Counted from the stretch's first letter, positions 1 to 9,059 are shown. The stretch is DNA of 33,997 nt from Hyphomicrobiales bacterium (GCA_027483505.1 JAIXUP010000002.1:1-33997), one strand, 5' to 3'. Notes: a model not told the origin generated them from the letters alone. Numbers and translations: made by a program.

Positions 1-324
1 CTTGCCCTGCTGGCCGAACTGGGTTTCGGGCTCGATCTCAGCGCCTGCGCCGTGACCGGTGCGACGCAGGAACTGATCTATGTGTCGCCGAAATCAGGCC
101 GCGCCGTTTCGGCCCGGGCCGGCGCGGCCTTTGCCGACCGCCTGCTGGCGCTGCCAGCCTTCGCACGCGACGGCTTTCTCGGCGACAGCATCAGCACGGC
201 GCAACTGCAACAGGGTTTCGCCCTGACCGGGCATTTCCTGGCGCGGCATGTCTATGAGCCGCGGGGGATTGAAATGCCCGCTGAGCGGGCGGGCTTCATC
301 AACTCCGCGTCTCAAAACCGATAG
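1..324 (+). CDS. recO: DNA repair protein RecO, C-terminal part (5' end outside window)
   Basis: The reading frame is open from base 1 to a TAG at 322-324 and encodes the last 107 residues of RecO. RecO works with RecF and RecR to load RecA onto SSB-coated gapped DNA. The visible part begins [20 protein letters not shown] and continues with [13 protein letters not shown], the typical start of the C-terminal domain of alphaproteobacterial RecO, then [10 protein letters not shown] and a helical segment ending [11 protein letters not shown]. The gene is cut by the window edge, so its start cannot be judged. Its last 13 bases overlap the 3' end of the convergent outer-membrane protein gene. In this bacterial group recO usually lies after rnc and era, which would be expected just left of the window. 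The identification rests on recognised family sequence. Confidence 0.88.
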   Translation, partial: LALLAELGFGLDLSACAVTGATQELIYVSPKSGRAVSARAGAAFADRLLALPAFARDGFLGDSISTAQLQQGFALTGHFLARHVYEPRGIEMPAERAGFINSASQNR

Positions 325-977
325 TTCACACCAACAGTTGAAAGCCCGGTCGAAGCCCGGACCACCACATAGGGCGTACCCAAAGATTTGCGGCGGGCAA
401 ACAAGTGGCGATGTTCTGCAAAAACCGACCAATGAGACGCGACCATGTATTCGGCGCCTACTCCGATGTTGAGTCCATCTGCCTTGACGCGGAAGCCGTC
501 TGAACGGGCAATCCCGAAACCACCAAACGTGTTCAGGGCTTCCATCCTTCCCAACGTATAGCCTGCCGTCACATAGGGCAAAGCGGCCCCAAAAACGTAG
601 CCGATCCGTAAATTGAGACTCACGTTTCTTTGTTGTTTCCAGACATAGACATCCCGGAACAACCCAACGCTGTCATCAAATACGTTCCTCGCGCTTCCGA
701 TTTGGGCGTCGGCGAATGCACCCAGCACCCATGATCCAAACTGATGGTCGTAGCCAACACGCCCGGCCAATGCGAAGCCGCTTGGCGCAGCGGTGCTTAA
801 AATCCAGCGCTGGCCGGACTTATAGTTCGCATATCCCAACCCGATGCCGCCGTAGATTGCGGTCCACGCGGAGGAGTCTTGATCAGACTGGCGTCGAGTT
901 GACTGTGCAGCGGCCACAATTGGCAACAGCACCAATGCAAAGGTCGCCAATGCAACAATAAGGTCCCGGATTTTCAT
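312..977 (-). CDS. Outer-membrane beta-barrel protein, Omp25/OmpA-barrel type
   Basis: This encodes a 221-residue protein with an N-terminal signal peptide of about 24 residues ([20 protein letters not shown], then VAAAQS). The mature part alternates glycine and aromatic residues as in small beta-barrels: [53 protein letters not shown] and [20 protein letters not shown]. It ends in VGVNYRF, whose terminal aromatic residue is the usual signal for barrel assembly by BAM. Related proteins are common in Hyphomicrobiales as surface porin-like proteins of poorly defined role. The start follows from the signal peptide. The gene converges on recO and overlaps its last 13 bases. It precedes a second predicted outer-membrane protein on the same strand by 134 bases. 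No specific function can be assigned. Confidence 0.85.
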   Translation of the reverse strand: MKIRDLIVALATFALVLLPIVAAAQSTRRQSDQDSSAWTAIYGGIGLGYANYKSGQRWILSTAAPSGFALAGRVGYDHQFGSWVLGAFADAQIGSARNVFDDSVGLFRDVYVWKQQRNVSLNLRIGYVFGAALPYVTAGYTLGRMEALNTFGGFGIARSDGFRVKADGLNIGVGAEYMVASHWSVFAEHRHLFARRKSLGTPYVVVRASTGLSTVGVNYRF

Positions 978-1111
978 CTTGCAGCCCCAAAAACAGCAAT
1001 CTGGCTATTGTGGGGGGCGGGTCCGATTGTCAACACCAGCACAAAAGAACCGCGAGACGAAAGGAGATTCGTTGCGCAAGAACGCGCAAATCGCCGACAC
1101 AACTTGCTTGA

Positions 1112-1888
1112 TCACTGCCCGATCCGGGTGGTCAGCGAGAAGCCCAAATCGACGCGGTCGCGGGCCTGAAGCTGGCCGATCCCTGTCTGTCCGCGCTGGG
1201 CCTCGACTCGGGCGTAATCGGCGAACATGCGCGCCACTGTCCGGTCGTTGATGCGGGTTTCGACCGCAGTCGCGAGCCCGAAGGCACCGAGTTGAGCGCG
1301 GTCAGGGCTGAAGCGGGTGGCCGGATTGCCGATGGTGCGGGCGATCTGGTCGTAACCGAAGCGCTCGAAGCTGCCGAGCGAGAAAGTCGGACCGATATCG
1401 AGCGTGACGTTGTCGTTCAGCTTGAACGAACGCGAGGCGCGGATGTCGATGCCGCCAGAGCGGCCGGTCGCGAGCGACAGGCGTCCAATCTCCTGCCGGC
1501 CGTCGGTGTAGGCGAGAAAGCCGCCATACCGGATGGCATCGGATTGATCAGCGGCTGACGGCGATGTGCGGGTGGCGAGAGACAACGCCCGATCGACCGA
1601 GACGACCGGTCCCGCCGAAAAGGCCCCGTACCGCGCCGCTTCGATCCAGGCGCCGCGCACCGCGCTCGCCGTCTGGGCGTTCTCGTAGTTCAGTCCGACC
1701 ATCGGGGTCAGGTTCGGCGCAAACTGCGGCAGGCGGTACCCACGCAGGCTGATGCCCGACGTCTGCCCGACATCAAGCGTGAAACGATCCCACACCGCTG
1801 TCGTCGCCTCAAACGCCAGCGCCGACGAGGACGCGCATGCAAGCGTCATCGCAGCAAGACCAAAACGTTTGAATTTGACGCGACGCAT
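1112..1888 (-). CDS. Predicted outer-membrane/exported beta-barrel protein
   Basis: This is a 258-residue protein of unknown function. I start it at the ATG whose codon begins at 1888 because it opens a good signal peptide (MRRVKFKRFGLAAMTLACAS, cleavage near ALAFEA) and a GAAAAGG ribosome site lies about 5 bases upstream. Longer starts at 1918 or 1984 add sequence with no signal character. The mature protein is rich in alternating strand-like segments such as GLATAVETRINDRTVARMF and ends DRVDLGFSLTTRIGQ, as expected of a barrel or exported beta-protein. It has no motif I can tie to a named family; a MipA-like barrel is possible but not shown. It is transcribed divergently from parC across about 295 bases and has the same strand as the next outer-membrane gene. 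Confidence 0.72.
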   Translation of the reverse strand: MRRVKFKRFGLAAMTLACASSSALAFEATTAVWDRFTLDVGQTSGISLRGYRLPQFAPNLTPMVGLNYENAQTASAVRGAWIEAARYGAFSAGPVVSVDRALSLATRTSPSAADQSDAIRYGGFLAYTDGRQEIGRLSLATGRSGGIDIRASRSFKLNDNVTLDIGPTFSLGSFERFGYDQIARTIGNPATRFSPDRAQLGAFGLATAVETRINDRTVARMFADYARVEAQRGQTGIGQLQARDRVDLGFSLTTRIGQ

Positions 1889-2183
1889 CCGGACCTTTTC
1901 ACAAACCGACTTCGCCATACTGCAGCCGGATGACGTGCAGCGGATGGACCGGCCATAGCCAATCCCCGCGCGAGCGACAACCATCTTTGTTAAAAGTCCT
2001 TAACGTGTGGCAAGATTGTGGCGGACACGGTTTGGCCTGCCACATTTCAACCGCTTGGTTTTCCTCAAGAAACATGACCAAAGGTCAAGCTTGCCGACTC
2101 GCCCCGGCCGCTCAAAATCACTGTAAGATGCACGCGAAGAATCACCGGGGCGCCCTGCCCCGACGTGTGGAGTGCGCGTTGCG

Positions 2184-4430
2184 ATGGGAAAACCTGTTGA
2201 TCCTCCCGGCCCGGAGGGCGTCGAAAGCGTCGACCTGAAGTCGGCGCTCGAAGAGCGCTACCTGGCCTATGCGCTGTCGACCATCATGCACCGCGCCTTG
2301 CCCGATGCGCGCGATGGCCTGAAGCCGGTGCACAGGCGCATCCTGTACGGCATGCGGCTCCTGCGGCTCGACCCTACAGCCACCTTCAAGAAGTGCGCGA
2401 AGATCGTCGGCGACGTGATGGGCAGCTTCCATCCGCATGGCGACCAGGCGATCTATGACGCGCTGGTGCGCCTCGCGCAGGATTTCGCGCAGCGCTATCC
2501 ACTCGTTGATGGGCAGGGCAATTTCGGCAACATCGACGGCGACAATGCGGCGGCCTACCGCTACACCGAAGCGCGGATGACCAGCGTCGCGCAGTTGCTG
2601 CTCGATGGCATCGACGAGGACGCCGTCGATTTCCGGCCCAATTACGACGGCAATGACAGCGAGCCGTCGGTCCTGCCGGCCGCCTTCCCCAATCTGCTGG
2701 CCAACGGCTCGCAGGGCATCGCGGTTGGCATGGCGACGTCGATTCCGCCGCACAATGCTGCCGAACTGTGCGACGCGGCGCTGTATCTGATCCAGAATCC
2801 GCAGGCGACGCCGGACCAGCTGCTGACCTTCGTTCCGGGTCCGGACTTTCCGACCGGCGGCGTCATCGTCGAGCCCCGCGCCTCGATCGCCGAAGCCTAC
2901 CGCACCGGGCGCGGGTCGTTCCGCACGCGGGCGAAATGGGAGAAGGAGGACACCGGGCGCGGCACCTGGGTCGTCGTCGTGACCGAGATCCCCTACCTCG
3001 TCACCAAGGGCGCGCTGATCGAGAAGATCGCAGAGTTGCTGCAGGACAAGAAGCTGCCTCTGGTGGCCGATGTCCGCGACGAGTCCGCCGAGGATATCCG
3101 CATCGTCTTCGAGCCACGCAACCGGTCGATCGATCCGGGCCTGATGATGGAGACGCTGTTCAAGCTGACGGCGCTGGAAAGCCGGATTTCGCTCAACCTC
3201 AACGTGCTCACGGGCGGCATTGCGCCGCGCGTCCTGAACCTCGCCGAGGCGCTGCGCGAATGGCTGCACCACCGGCGCGATGTGCTGCTGCGCCGGTCCC
3301 GCTTCCGGCTGGCCCAGATCGAGAAGCGGCTCGAAATCCTGCGCGGCCTGCTGATTGTCTATCTCGACCTCGACCGCGTCATCAAGATCATCCGCGAGGA
3401 GGATGAGCCGAAGGCCGAGCTGATGCGTGTGTTCGAGCTCACCGAGGTGCAGGCCAACGCCATCCTCGACACGCGGCTGCGCAGCTTGCGCAAGCTCGAG
3501 GAGATGGAGCTCAAGCGCGAGCTCGACAGCCTGACGGCAGAGAAGGACCAGATCGAGGGCCTTCTGGGCTCCGAGGACAAGCAGTGGAAGACCGTGGCCT
3601 GGGATATCCGGCAGGTGCGCAAGACCTTTGGCCCGGAAACCGCCATCGGCAAGCGCCGCACGCAGTTCGCGGACGCGCCGGAGACGACCGAGCTCGACAT
3701 GAACGAAGCCATGATCGAGCGGGAGCCGGTGACGGTCGTCGTCTCGAAGAAGGGCTGGATCCGGGCGCTCAAGGGGCATGTCCAGGACCTTGGCTCCCTC
3801 GCCTGGAAGGGCGACGACAGCCTCAAGGTTTCGTTCTTCACCGAGACCACGGCCAAGGTTCTCGTAATCTGCGACAATGGCAAGGTGTTCACGCTCGACG
3901 CCTCCAAGCTGCCGGGCGGGCGCGGATTCGGCGACCCGATCCGGCTGTCGATCGACCTGGAGGAGAGCGCCGACTTCATCGCTGCCTTCCCCTACAAGGC
4001 CGGCGTCAGTCTGCTGTTCGCCTCGAGTGACGGGCGCGGCTTCATCGCCCCCGCTGACGACATCATCGCCAACACGCGCAAGGGCAAGCAGGTGATGAAC
4101 CTCGATGACGGGCTGAAATGCGTCTTCGCCCTGCCCGTGTCCGGCGACCATCTGGCGGTGATCGGCGAGAACCGCAAGCTGATCTGCTTCCCGCTCTCGG
4201 AAGTTCCCGAGATGGGCCGCGGCAAGGGCGTCCGCCTGCAGAAGTACAAGGATGGCGGCATCGCCGACGCCAAGTCCTTCACCCTGGCGGAGGGCCTGAC
4301 CTGGCTGTCCAGTGACGGCCGCACCTACACCGTGGCCAAGCCGGAGCTCGACGAATGGCTGGGCTCACGCGCAGAAGCCGGACGCCTGCCGCCGAAGGGA
4401 TTTCCGAAGAACAACCGCTTCGTGGGGTGA
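2184..4430 (+). CDS. parC: DNA topoisomerase IV subunit A (ParC)
   Basis: ParC is the DNA-breaking subunit of topoisomerase IV, which unlinks daughter chromosomes together with ParE; parE is not in the window. The 748-residue protein opens with the family sequence [20 protein letters not shown]. Arg126 and the catalytic Tyr127 lie in [10 protein letters not shown], and the winged-helix segment is [18 protein letters not shown]. The C-terminal part (about 480-748) has the shorter beta-propeller expected of ParC; the length favours ParC over GyrA. In the quinolone-resistance region the position equal to E. coli Ser80 is Gln88, and Glu84 is Asp92. I prefer the ATG at 2184, 11 bases after GGAG, over an in-frame GTG at 2172. 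The gene converges on a small exported-protein gene. Confidence 0.95.
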   Translation: MGKPVDPPGPEGVESVDLKSALEERYLAYALSTIMHRALPDARDGLKPVHRRILYGMRLLRLDPTATFKKCAKIVGDVMGSFHPHGDQAIYDALVRLAQDFAQRYPLVDGQGNFGNIDGDNAAAYRYTEARMTSVAQLLLDGIDEDAVDFRPNYDGNDSEPSVLPAAFPNLLANGSQGIAVGMATSIPPHNAAELCDAALYLIQNPQATPDQLLTFVPGPDFPTGGVIVEPRASIAEAYRTGRGSFRTRAKWEKEDTGRGTWVVVVTEIPYLVTKGALIEKIAELLQDKKLPLVADVRDESAEDIRIVFEPRNRSIDPGLMMETLFKLTALESRISLNLNVLTGGIAPRVLNLAEALREWLHHRRDVLLRRSRFRLAQIEKRLEILRGLLIVYLDLDRVIKIIREEDEPKAELMRVFELTEVQANAILDTRLRSLRKLEEMELKRELDSLTAEKDQIEGLLGSEDKQWKTVAWDIRQVRKTFGPETAIGKRRTQFADAPETTELDMNEAMIEREPVTVVVSKKGWIRALKGHVQDLGSLAWKGDDSLKVSFFTETTAKVLVICDNGKVFTLDASKLPGGRGFGDPIRLSIDLEESADFIAAFPYKAGVSLLFASSDGRGFIAPADDIIANTRKGKQVMNLDDGLKCVFALPVSGDHLAVIGENRKLICFPLSEVPEMGRGKGVRLQKYKDGGIADAKSFTLAEGLTWLSSDGRTYTVAKPELDEWLGSRAEAGRLPPKGFPKNNRFVG

Positions 4431-4509
4431 GGCAGCGGTCCGCGACACGGTCGAAGGTCCGGTGGACGTTTCAAGGCTACAGAACGCCTGAGCGCAAGCG
4501 AAGGCCGGG

Positions 4510-4525
4510 GCCGCAATCTTGCGGC
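4510..4525. terminator. Small hairpin between convergent parC and the exported-protein gene
   Basis: The sequence GCCGCAATCTTGCGGC folds into a six- to seven-pair stem in the 100-base gap between the two convergent stop codons. No clear T-run follows on either strand, so it may be a weak terminator or a 3' end stabiliser rather than a classical one. Confidence 0.35.
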
Positions 4526-4530
4526 GAGCG

Positions 4531-5121
4531 TCAGCGCACAGGCTGGCTGAACGAGGCTTCCGCGCCGAAGGTCAGGCCCGGCATCAGCTCCATCCTGAAG
4601 CCGGCGCGCACATCGCTGCGCGCCGATGGCGCTTCGATCAGCGCCAGTCCCGGCGCGGTCGGAATGATGGAGGCGCTGTTGTTGTAGGTGGTCTGGCCGA
4701 TCGAGGTGTAGAACATCAGCGTCTCGGAGGCCATCATCGCTGTGGTCGCGCGGCTGGTGAAGCCCATGTCGCCGAAACCGCGCGACGTGAACAGCGGCGA
4801 GGCAAAGCCCGCATTGAAGCCGAGCGCGTTGTTCACGACCCAGGTCGGCCCTGACGTCATGTTGAACAGGAGCGCGCCCATCTTCACGGTTTCGCCGCTG
4901 CTGAACGCCCACTGGCGCGGATCACGTTCCGCGGCGCCAGTGTTGAAGCTCATCGGCGAGCCGGGCATCGGCAGATCCTGCCAGCCAAGGCTGGCGACCG
5001 GGCCGGCGGCGAAGGTCGGTGCGCGCGCGCCGAGCACAACCTCCTGAATGGCGAAGGCCGGGGTCGCGGCTGCCAACGCGGCGGCGAACAGGATGACGCG
5101 TGTGATCATGAAGATCACCAT
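4531..5121 (-). CDS. Small exported protein of unknown function
   Basis: This encodes a 196-residue protein with a clear signal peptide (MITRVILFAAALAAATPAFA in the short form) and a mature part rich in Gly, Ala, Ser and Thr. It contains phrases such as NALGFNAGFASPLFTSRGF and MGFTSRATTAMMASETLMFY and ends FGAEASFSQPVR, which hints at an outer-membrane or secreted beta-structure. I do not recognise the family. Two starts are possible, at 5121 and at 5109; the second has GGTGA about 6 bases upstream and gives a cleaner signal peptide. It lies downstream of bpt on the same strand with a 72-base gap and may be co-transcribed with it. Its 3' end faces parC. Confidence 0.7.
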   Translation of the reverse strand: MVIFMITRVILFAAALAAATPAFAIQEVVLGARAPTFAAGPVASLGWQDLPMPGSPMSFNTGAAERDPRQWAFSSGETVKMGALLFNMTSGPTWVVNNALGFNAGFASPLFTSRGFGDMGFTSRATTAMMASETLMFYTSIGQTTYNNSASIIPTAPGLALIEAPSARSDVRAGFRMELMPGLTFGAEASFSQPVR

Positions 5122-5193
5122 AACCCGGATTGTGGCATTTTGCGAGTGGCGCCGAAACCGCCGGGACGCCGGCCGATCACGGCGTCACAAGCG

Positions 5194-5943
5194 TCAGGGA
5201 TCGACGCGCTCCCAGCCACGGCCCATCAGGCGCTCCTGCGGCAGGTAGCGTGACTTGTAGTCCATCTTGAGCGAGCCCTGCACCCAATAGCCCAGATAGA
5301 GGTAAGGCAGGCCCAGCTTTCTGGCGCGCTCGATGTGGTCGAGAATCATGAAGGTGCCGAGCGAGCGGTGGGTCAGCGCCGGATCGTAGAACGAGTAGAC
5401 CATCGACAGGCCGTCCGCCATGCGGTCGGTCAGGGCCAGCGCGATCAGGTCGCCCGTGCCGCGGCCCGTGGCGAAGGTGTCGGGGCCACGCCTGCGGTAT
5501 TCGATGACATTGCTTTCGACATGGCTGTCCTCGACCATCATGGCGTAGTCGAGCACCGTCATCTCCGCCATTCCGCCCTCGGGGTGCCGATGGTCGAGAT
5601 AGCGGCGGAACAGCGAATACTGCTCGGAACTGGGCTTGTTCGGGCCGGTTCCGCCGACCAGATCGCTGTTGAGTTCCATCGTGCGGCGGCGCGTCCGGCC
5701 GGGCCGGAATTCATCGACCAGCACGCGCACCGAAATGCAGGCGCGGCAGGTCTCGCAGGCGGGGCGGTAGGCGATCGTCTGCGAACGGCGGAAACCGCCA
5801 TGGGTCAACAGGTCGTTCAATTCGCGCGCCCGGCCGCCGACCAGATGCGTGAACACCTTCCGCTCCTCGCGGCCCGGCAGATAGGGGCAAGGCGACGGCG
5901 CAGTCAGATAAAACTGCGGCGCTTCCCGAATTGGACGAGTCAC
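5194..5943 (-). CDS. bpt: Aspartate/glutamate leucyltransferase (Bpt)
   Basis: Bpt transfers leucine from leucyl-tRNA to proteins that begin with Asp or Glu, creating an N-degron for ClpS/ClpAP. The family signatures are all present: [20 protein letters not shown] near the N-terminus, the cysteine cluster [13 protein letters not shown], the segment [12 protein letters not shown] and the C-terminal [20 protein letters not shown]. The protein has 249 residues from the GTG at 5943. I choose that GTG over one at 5970 because TGAGGCAGAT precedes it, placing GAGG about 5 bases upstream, and because [14 protein letters not shown] matches the usual start of the family. Genes of this family in Hyphomicrobiales are often found close to parC, as here. 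ClpS is not in the window. Confidence 0.93.
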   Translation of the reverse strand: MTRPIREAPQFYLTAPSPCPYLPGREERKVFTHLVGGRARELNDLLTHGGFRRSQTIAYRPACETCRACISVRVLVDEFRPGRTRRRTMELNSDLVGGTGPNKPSSEQYSLFRRYLDHRHPEGGMAEMTVLDYAMMVEDSHVESNVIEYRRRGPDTFATGRGTGDLIALALTDRMADGLSMVYSFYDPALTHRSLGTFMILDHIERARKLGLPYLYLGYWVQGSLKMDYKSRYLPQERLMGRGWERVDP

Positions 5944-6065
5944 ATCTGCCTCATGGCGCTGGTCTGTCACGCATGTGCGGGGGATAAGGTCAGCGAAATT
6001 ACAGCCGGACCCCGTCGATTTGCAAGCGCGGATAAATGCGCATGAGGCGCTTCGCCAGTCCGTGA

Positions 6066-6470
6066 TCAGGCCGGGCGCGGCCTCGCCTCGATCACCACAA
6101 AGGCCTGGGCAAGGGGCATGTCGTCGGTCAGCGAGACATGGATGACGGCCTCATGGCCTTCGGGCAGCAGCATCTGCAGCCGACTCAGCGCGCCTCCCGT
6201 CAGGCGCATGGTGGGCTGGCCCGAGCGCAGGTTGACAACCTCCATATCGCGCCAGAAGACCCCTTGCCGCATGCCGGTGCCGAGCGCCTTCGAGCAGGCC
6301 TCCTTGGCGGCAAAGCGCTTGGCATAGGACGCTGCCATGGTCGCCTTGCCGTCCGACCGGCGTTGCTCGCCCTCGGTGAAGACGCGCTGCCGGAAGCGGT
6401 CGCCGAATCGTCCGAGCGAGCGCTCGATTCGCCGGATGTCGCAGAGGTCGGAGCCGATGCCGATGATCAT
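6066..6470 (-). CDS. acpS: Holo-[acyl-carrier-protein] synthase (AcpS)
   Basis: AcpS moves the 4'-phosphopantetheine arm of coenzyme A onto apo-acyl carrier protein, making it active for fatty-acid synthesis. The 134-residue length is typical. The metal-binding residues are Asp8 in [13 protein letters not shown] and Glu57 in [15 protein letters not shown], the two hallmark motifs of the family, and [16 protein letters not shown] closes the fold. The gene lies upstream of bpt on the same strand, with about 120 bases between them, and is divergent from msrQ. In many relatives acpS sits beside lepB, rnc, era and recO or beside pyrE; here parC, bpt and an exported-protein gene separate it from recO. 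Confidence 0.95.
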   Translation of the reverse strand: MIIGIGSDLCDIRRIERSLGRFGDRFRQRVFTEGEQRRSDGKATMAASYAKRFAAKEACSKALGTGMRQGVFWRDMEVVNLRSGQPTMRLTGGALSRLQMLLPEGHEAVIHVSLTDDMPLAQAFVVIEARPRPA

Positions 6471-6646
6471 GCCGCGCCGTTTCCGGGCCGGGCCTGCACG
6501 ACCCGGTCATGCGCGGGATGTAACGAAGGAGTTGGTCGCACGGAATAGACCTCCATCGGGGCTCGCCTCTCACCGTGACGTGAACGGTCCTGTGCAGCGA
6601 GCCGCCGCGACTCCATCTATAAGACCAGCATCGGGAGCCTCAAGCC

Positions 6647-7513
6647 TTGTATCCATGGACCGACCGAGCCGGGAGCTTCTCGGCGCTGAAATCCGGCGTG
6701 CTGCTGGCCTGTCTGGTGCCGGGCGCATGGCTGCTGGCGAAGGCCCTTGGGGGCATGCTGGGCTCGAAGCCGCTGACCTATGCCATCCATGACACCGGCG
6801 ACTGGGCTGTGCGGTTCCTGCTGCTGTCGCTGCTGGTGACGCCGATGCGGACCGTTGCCGCCTGGCCGAAGCTGATCATGGTCAGGCGCATGCTGGGGCT
6901 GACGGCGCTGGCCTATGTCCTCATCCATTTCGCCCTCTATATCGTCGACCAGCGCTATGACCTGATCAAGGTCGCCAGTGAGATCGCGCTGCGATTCTAT
7001 CTGACCATCGGCTTCGTGGCGCTTGTCGGCCTTGCCGTGCTTGGCGCCACATCGACCGATGCCGCCATCAAGCGCCTTGGCGCGGTGCGCTGGAACAGGC
7101 TGCACGCCATCGTCTACAGCCTCGCGCTGCTCTCGCTCGCGCATTTCTTCATCCAGTCGCGGCTGGATGTGACCCAACCCGTGCTGATGAGCGGCTTTTT
7201 CGTCTGGCTGATGGGCTATCGGCTGCTGCGCAAGCGCGACGTGGCCATCAACCTTCTGTCATTGGCCGCGCTGGCGCTTGCTGCCGGCCTCGCGACCGCG
7301 CTGATCGAGGTCGGATGGTACGCGTCGATGACGGGCGTGCAGGCCTCGCGCGTGCTGGCGGCCAATCTCGATTTCAGCTTCGTCATCCGCCCGGCCTGGT
7401 GGGTGCTCTGGGCGGGGCTCGGGCTGGCGCTGGTCCAGCTTGCCCGCCGGACCGCCAATCGGCCGCGCCGTGATGACGCGCTTGCCACCCGACCGATCCT
7501 GAAACAACAGTGA
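6647..7513 (+). CDS. msrQ: Haem-binding membrane subunit MsrQ (YedZ-like)
   Basis: MsrQ is an inner-membrane b-type haem protein that passes electrons from the quinone pool or flavin to the periplasmic methionine sulfoxide reductase MsrP. The 288-residue protein has about six membrane segments. It carries histidines His48 (AIHDTGDW), His94 (VLIHFALY), His153 (RLHAIVY) and His166 (LAHFF); the last three fall close to the haem ligands known in E. coli MsrQ. The start is TTG at 6647, with GGGAG about 9 bases upstream, giving MYPWTDRAG, which fits the family. No msrP gene is next to it; instead msrB follows after 18 bases. This loss of the usual msrP-msrQ pairing is odd. The gene is divergent from acpS. 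Confidence 0.87.
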   Translation: MYPWTDRAGSFSALKSGVLLACLVPGAWLLAKALGGMLGSKPLTYAIHDTGDWAVRFLLLSLLVTPMRTVAAWPKLIMVRRMLGLTALAYVLIHFALYIVDQRYDLIKVASEIALRFYLTIGFVALVGLAVLGATSTDAAIKRLGAVRWNRLHAIVYSLALLSLAHFFIQSRLDVTQPVLMSGFFVWLMGYRLLRKRDVAINLLSLAALALAAGLATALIEVGWYASMTGVQASRVLAANLDFSFVIRPAWWVLWAGLGLALVQLARRTANRPRRDDALATRPILKQQ

Positions 7514-7531
7514 GTTCAAGGAGAGCTGCCC

Positions 7532-7963
7532 ATGTCCATCTTCGGTGCGAAGACGCCTGCCAAGACGTTCCCTTTCGCGCTCAGCGATGCTGAGTGGCGC
7601 AAGAAACTGACCGCCGAGCAGTATGACATCCTGCGCGGCCACGGCACCGAGAGGGCCGGCAGTTGCGCGCTGAACTTCGAGAAGCGGGCCGGCACCTTCT
7701 CGTGCGCCGGCTGCGACCAGCCGCTGTTCGTGGCGACGCGGAAGTTCGAGAGCGGCACCGGCTGGCCAAGCTTCAACGATCCGCTGGAGGGTGCTGTCGA
7801 AACCACCACGGACAGAAGCTGGGGCATGATCCGCACGGAAGTTCATTGTGCCAATTGCGGCGGTCACCTCGGCCATGTCTTTCCGGACGGCCCGCCGCCG
7901 ACCGGGCTGCGCTACTGCATCAACGGGGTGGCGCTGAACTTCACCCCGGCCGAACAGGGCTGA
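7532..7963 (+). CDS. msrB: Peptide-methionine (R)-S-oxide reductase MsrB
   Basis: MsrB reduces the R form of methionine sulfoxide in proteins using thioredoxin. The 143-residue protein carries the zinc-site pairs Cys58/Cys61 (CAGC) and Cys106/Cys109 (CANC), the signature GTGWPSF and the catalytic Cys129 in GLRYCINGVALNF. It has no signal peptide, so it should be cytoplasmic. AAGGAGAG lies about 9 bases upstream of the ATG, a strong ribosome site. It begins 18 bases after msrQ and is very likely co-transcribed with it, although MsrQ is known to serve MsrP rather than a cytoplasmic MsrB. Its last 23 bases overlap the 3' end of the convergent alpha/beta hydrolase. Confidence 0.95.
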   Translation: MSIFGAKTPAKTFPFALSDAEWRKKLTAEQYDILRGHGTERAGSCALNFEKRAGTFSCAGCDQPLFVATRKFESGTGWPSFNDPLEGAVETTTDRSWGMIRTEVHCANCGGHLGHVFPDGPPPTGLRYCINGVALNFTPAEQG

Positions 7964-8873
7964 GGGTCCGGCTGAGGAAGGCCAGCGTCGCGGCGCGCAT
8001 GGCGGGCGTCTCGACATGGCCTGTGTCGTCGCTGACGAGCACCTCGAAAGCCTCCTCCACGCCGGCGGCGGCATAGGCGGCGCGGGCCTCCGAAACCGCT
8101 CGGTCAATGGCTGCCGGCGGCGTCAGCGGGTCAAGGCGGCCCATCATGGCGAGCTGAGGCGTCGGCGCACCGAGGCCAGCGATCCTGCCGGTCGAAAAGC
8201 GCGGCAGGAGGCCCGGCACGGTCATGTAGGGTCCGTGCAGGTCATGCGCGCCGGTCTCCACCAGGGTCGCAAGATCGGCGAAGCAACACAGGTGCGCGAT
8301 GGCTCTCACGTCAGGCCGAAGCGCACCGAGCCAGAAGGCATGGGTGGCCCCCATCGACAGGCCCATGACGCCGATGCGGTCCGGATCGACGCCGGGCAGC
8401 GCCCTGAGCAGCGCCAGCGCGCCGCCAAGATCGGCGAGCATCTGGCCGAACAGCGTCCGCCCCTCCCACAACCGCCGCTTGGCGAGGCCTGATTCCGATT
8501 CGTCAGCCCGTCCGCCGAAGGTCGGCATATCGATGCACAGCGCGACAAGGCCTTGCCCGGCCAGCGTCTCGCCATAGGGTGGCTCGAGAATGGCCGGCCG
8601 CCCTTCCAGCAACTCGGATGCGCCGATCGCATGGCGATTGCCGTGGGCATGGCAATACAGCACGGCCGGCAGGCCCTGCCATGCCCCGTCAGGCCCGGTC
8701 AGGAATCCCCGCACGGGACTGCCGTCGCCGGCGCGAAGGTCCAGCGCGACGGCGCGCATCGAGGGCCGCGCCAATGACATCGGGGTCTGGCTTGCGATGG
8801 TAAAATCCGTGTCGGCGAAGCCGCCCAGAAGGGCGCGCAGCGCGGCACGGGACCGGGTGAATTCGTCCGTCAT
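7941..8873 (-). CDS. Alpha/beta hydrolase, dienelactone-hydrolase/acyl-peptidase-like
   Basis: The 310-residue protein is a cytoplasmic alpha/beta hydrolase of unknown substrate. The likely triad is Ser173 in MGLSMGATHAF (the G-x-S-x-G elbow), Asp248 in GRLDPLTPP and His286 in DDTGHVETP. An oxyanion-type segment YCHAHGNRHAIG is at about 73-84. The overall pattern resembles the dienelactone hydrolase and acetyl-xylan-esterase-like groups. I start it at the ATG at 8873 (MTDEFTRSRAALRALL); a longer in-frame form from 8978 adds 35 unlikely residues. Neither start has a good ribosome site, so the start is uncertain. It faces the sugar operon divergently and overlaps the 3' end of msrB by 23 bases. 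Confidence 0.85.
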   Translation of the reverse strand: MTDEFTRSRAALRALLGGFADTDFTIASQTPMSLARPSMRAVALDLRAGDGSPVRGFLTGPDGAWQGLPAVLYCHAHGNRHAIGASELLEGRPAILEPPYGETLAGQGLVALCIDMPTFGGRADESESGLAKRRLWEGRTLFGQMLADLGGALALLRALPGVDPDRIGVMGLSMGATHAFWLGALRPDVRAIAHLCCFADLATLVETGAHDLHGPYMTVPGLLPRFSTGRIAGLGAPTPQLAMMGRLDPLTPPAAIDRAVSEARAAYAAAGVEEAFEVLVSDDTGHVETPAMRAATLAFLSRTLSPVRPG

Positions 8874-8988
8874 GCTCGAAAATGCACCATGTGTGTTGGG
8901 TTCCGCCTCAGTCGCCGGCACAAAGAGCCCGGAAAACCCGCATCTTGCTTGACACAAGGGAGCGGCCTTTGCGACCATTGGTCAAGGC

Positions 8989-9028
8989 AAGTTTCCGACT
9001 CCGTGCCATGGCTCGTGGTCGGAAGCTT
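8989..9028 (+). promoter_or_regulatory. Leader hairpin upstream of the sugar-binding-protein gene
   Basis: AAGTTTCCGAC (8989-8999) pairs with GTCGGAAGCTT (9018-9028) over 11 positions with one G:U pair in RNA, closing an 18-base loop that contains the palindrome GCCATGGC. It lies 49 bases before the start codon of the binding protein. A TTGACA at 8949-8954 could be a -35 box but has no convincing -10 partner. The element could be an RNA structure or, as DNA, an operator. Confidence 0.5.
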
Positions 9029-9043
9029 CAGAAAATCAAGAAT

Positions 9044-9059
9044 GGGCCTATCGCGGCCC
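9044..9059 (+). promoter_or_regulatory. Hairpin directly upstream of the ribosome site of the sugar operon
   Basis: GGGCC (9044-9048) and GGCCC (9055-9059) form a five-pair stem with a six-base loop. The ribosome site AGGGAG starts at 9062, two bases after the stem, so the structure could influence translation of the binding protein. The stem is short and could be chance in GC-rich DNA. Confidence 0.35.

Noticed and set aside
979..1111. Possible small plus-strand gene between the two outer-membrane genes
   Set aside because: The frame continues antisense into the next gene, has shadow composition and no good ribosome site.
1990..2004. TTAA-AAGTCC-TTAAC, resembling a CtrA site upstream of parC and the outer-membrane gene
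   Set aside because: The spacer is six bases instead of the seven in the CtrA consensus, so I do not call a site.
2142..4151. A 669-codon open frame on the minus strand, antisense to parC
   Set aside because: Composition is a typical high-GC shadow with no family sequence, while parC on the other strand is fully convincing.
4325..4912. A 195-codon minus-strand frame overlapping the small exported-protein gene
   Set aside because: It lacks a signal peptide and has shadow composition; the overlapping frame with the signal peptide is the better gene.
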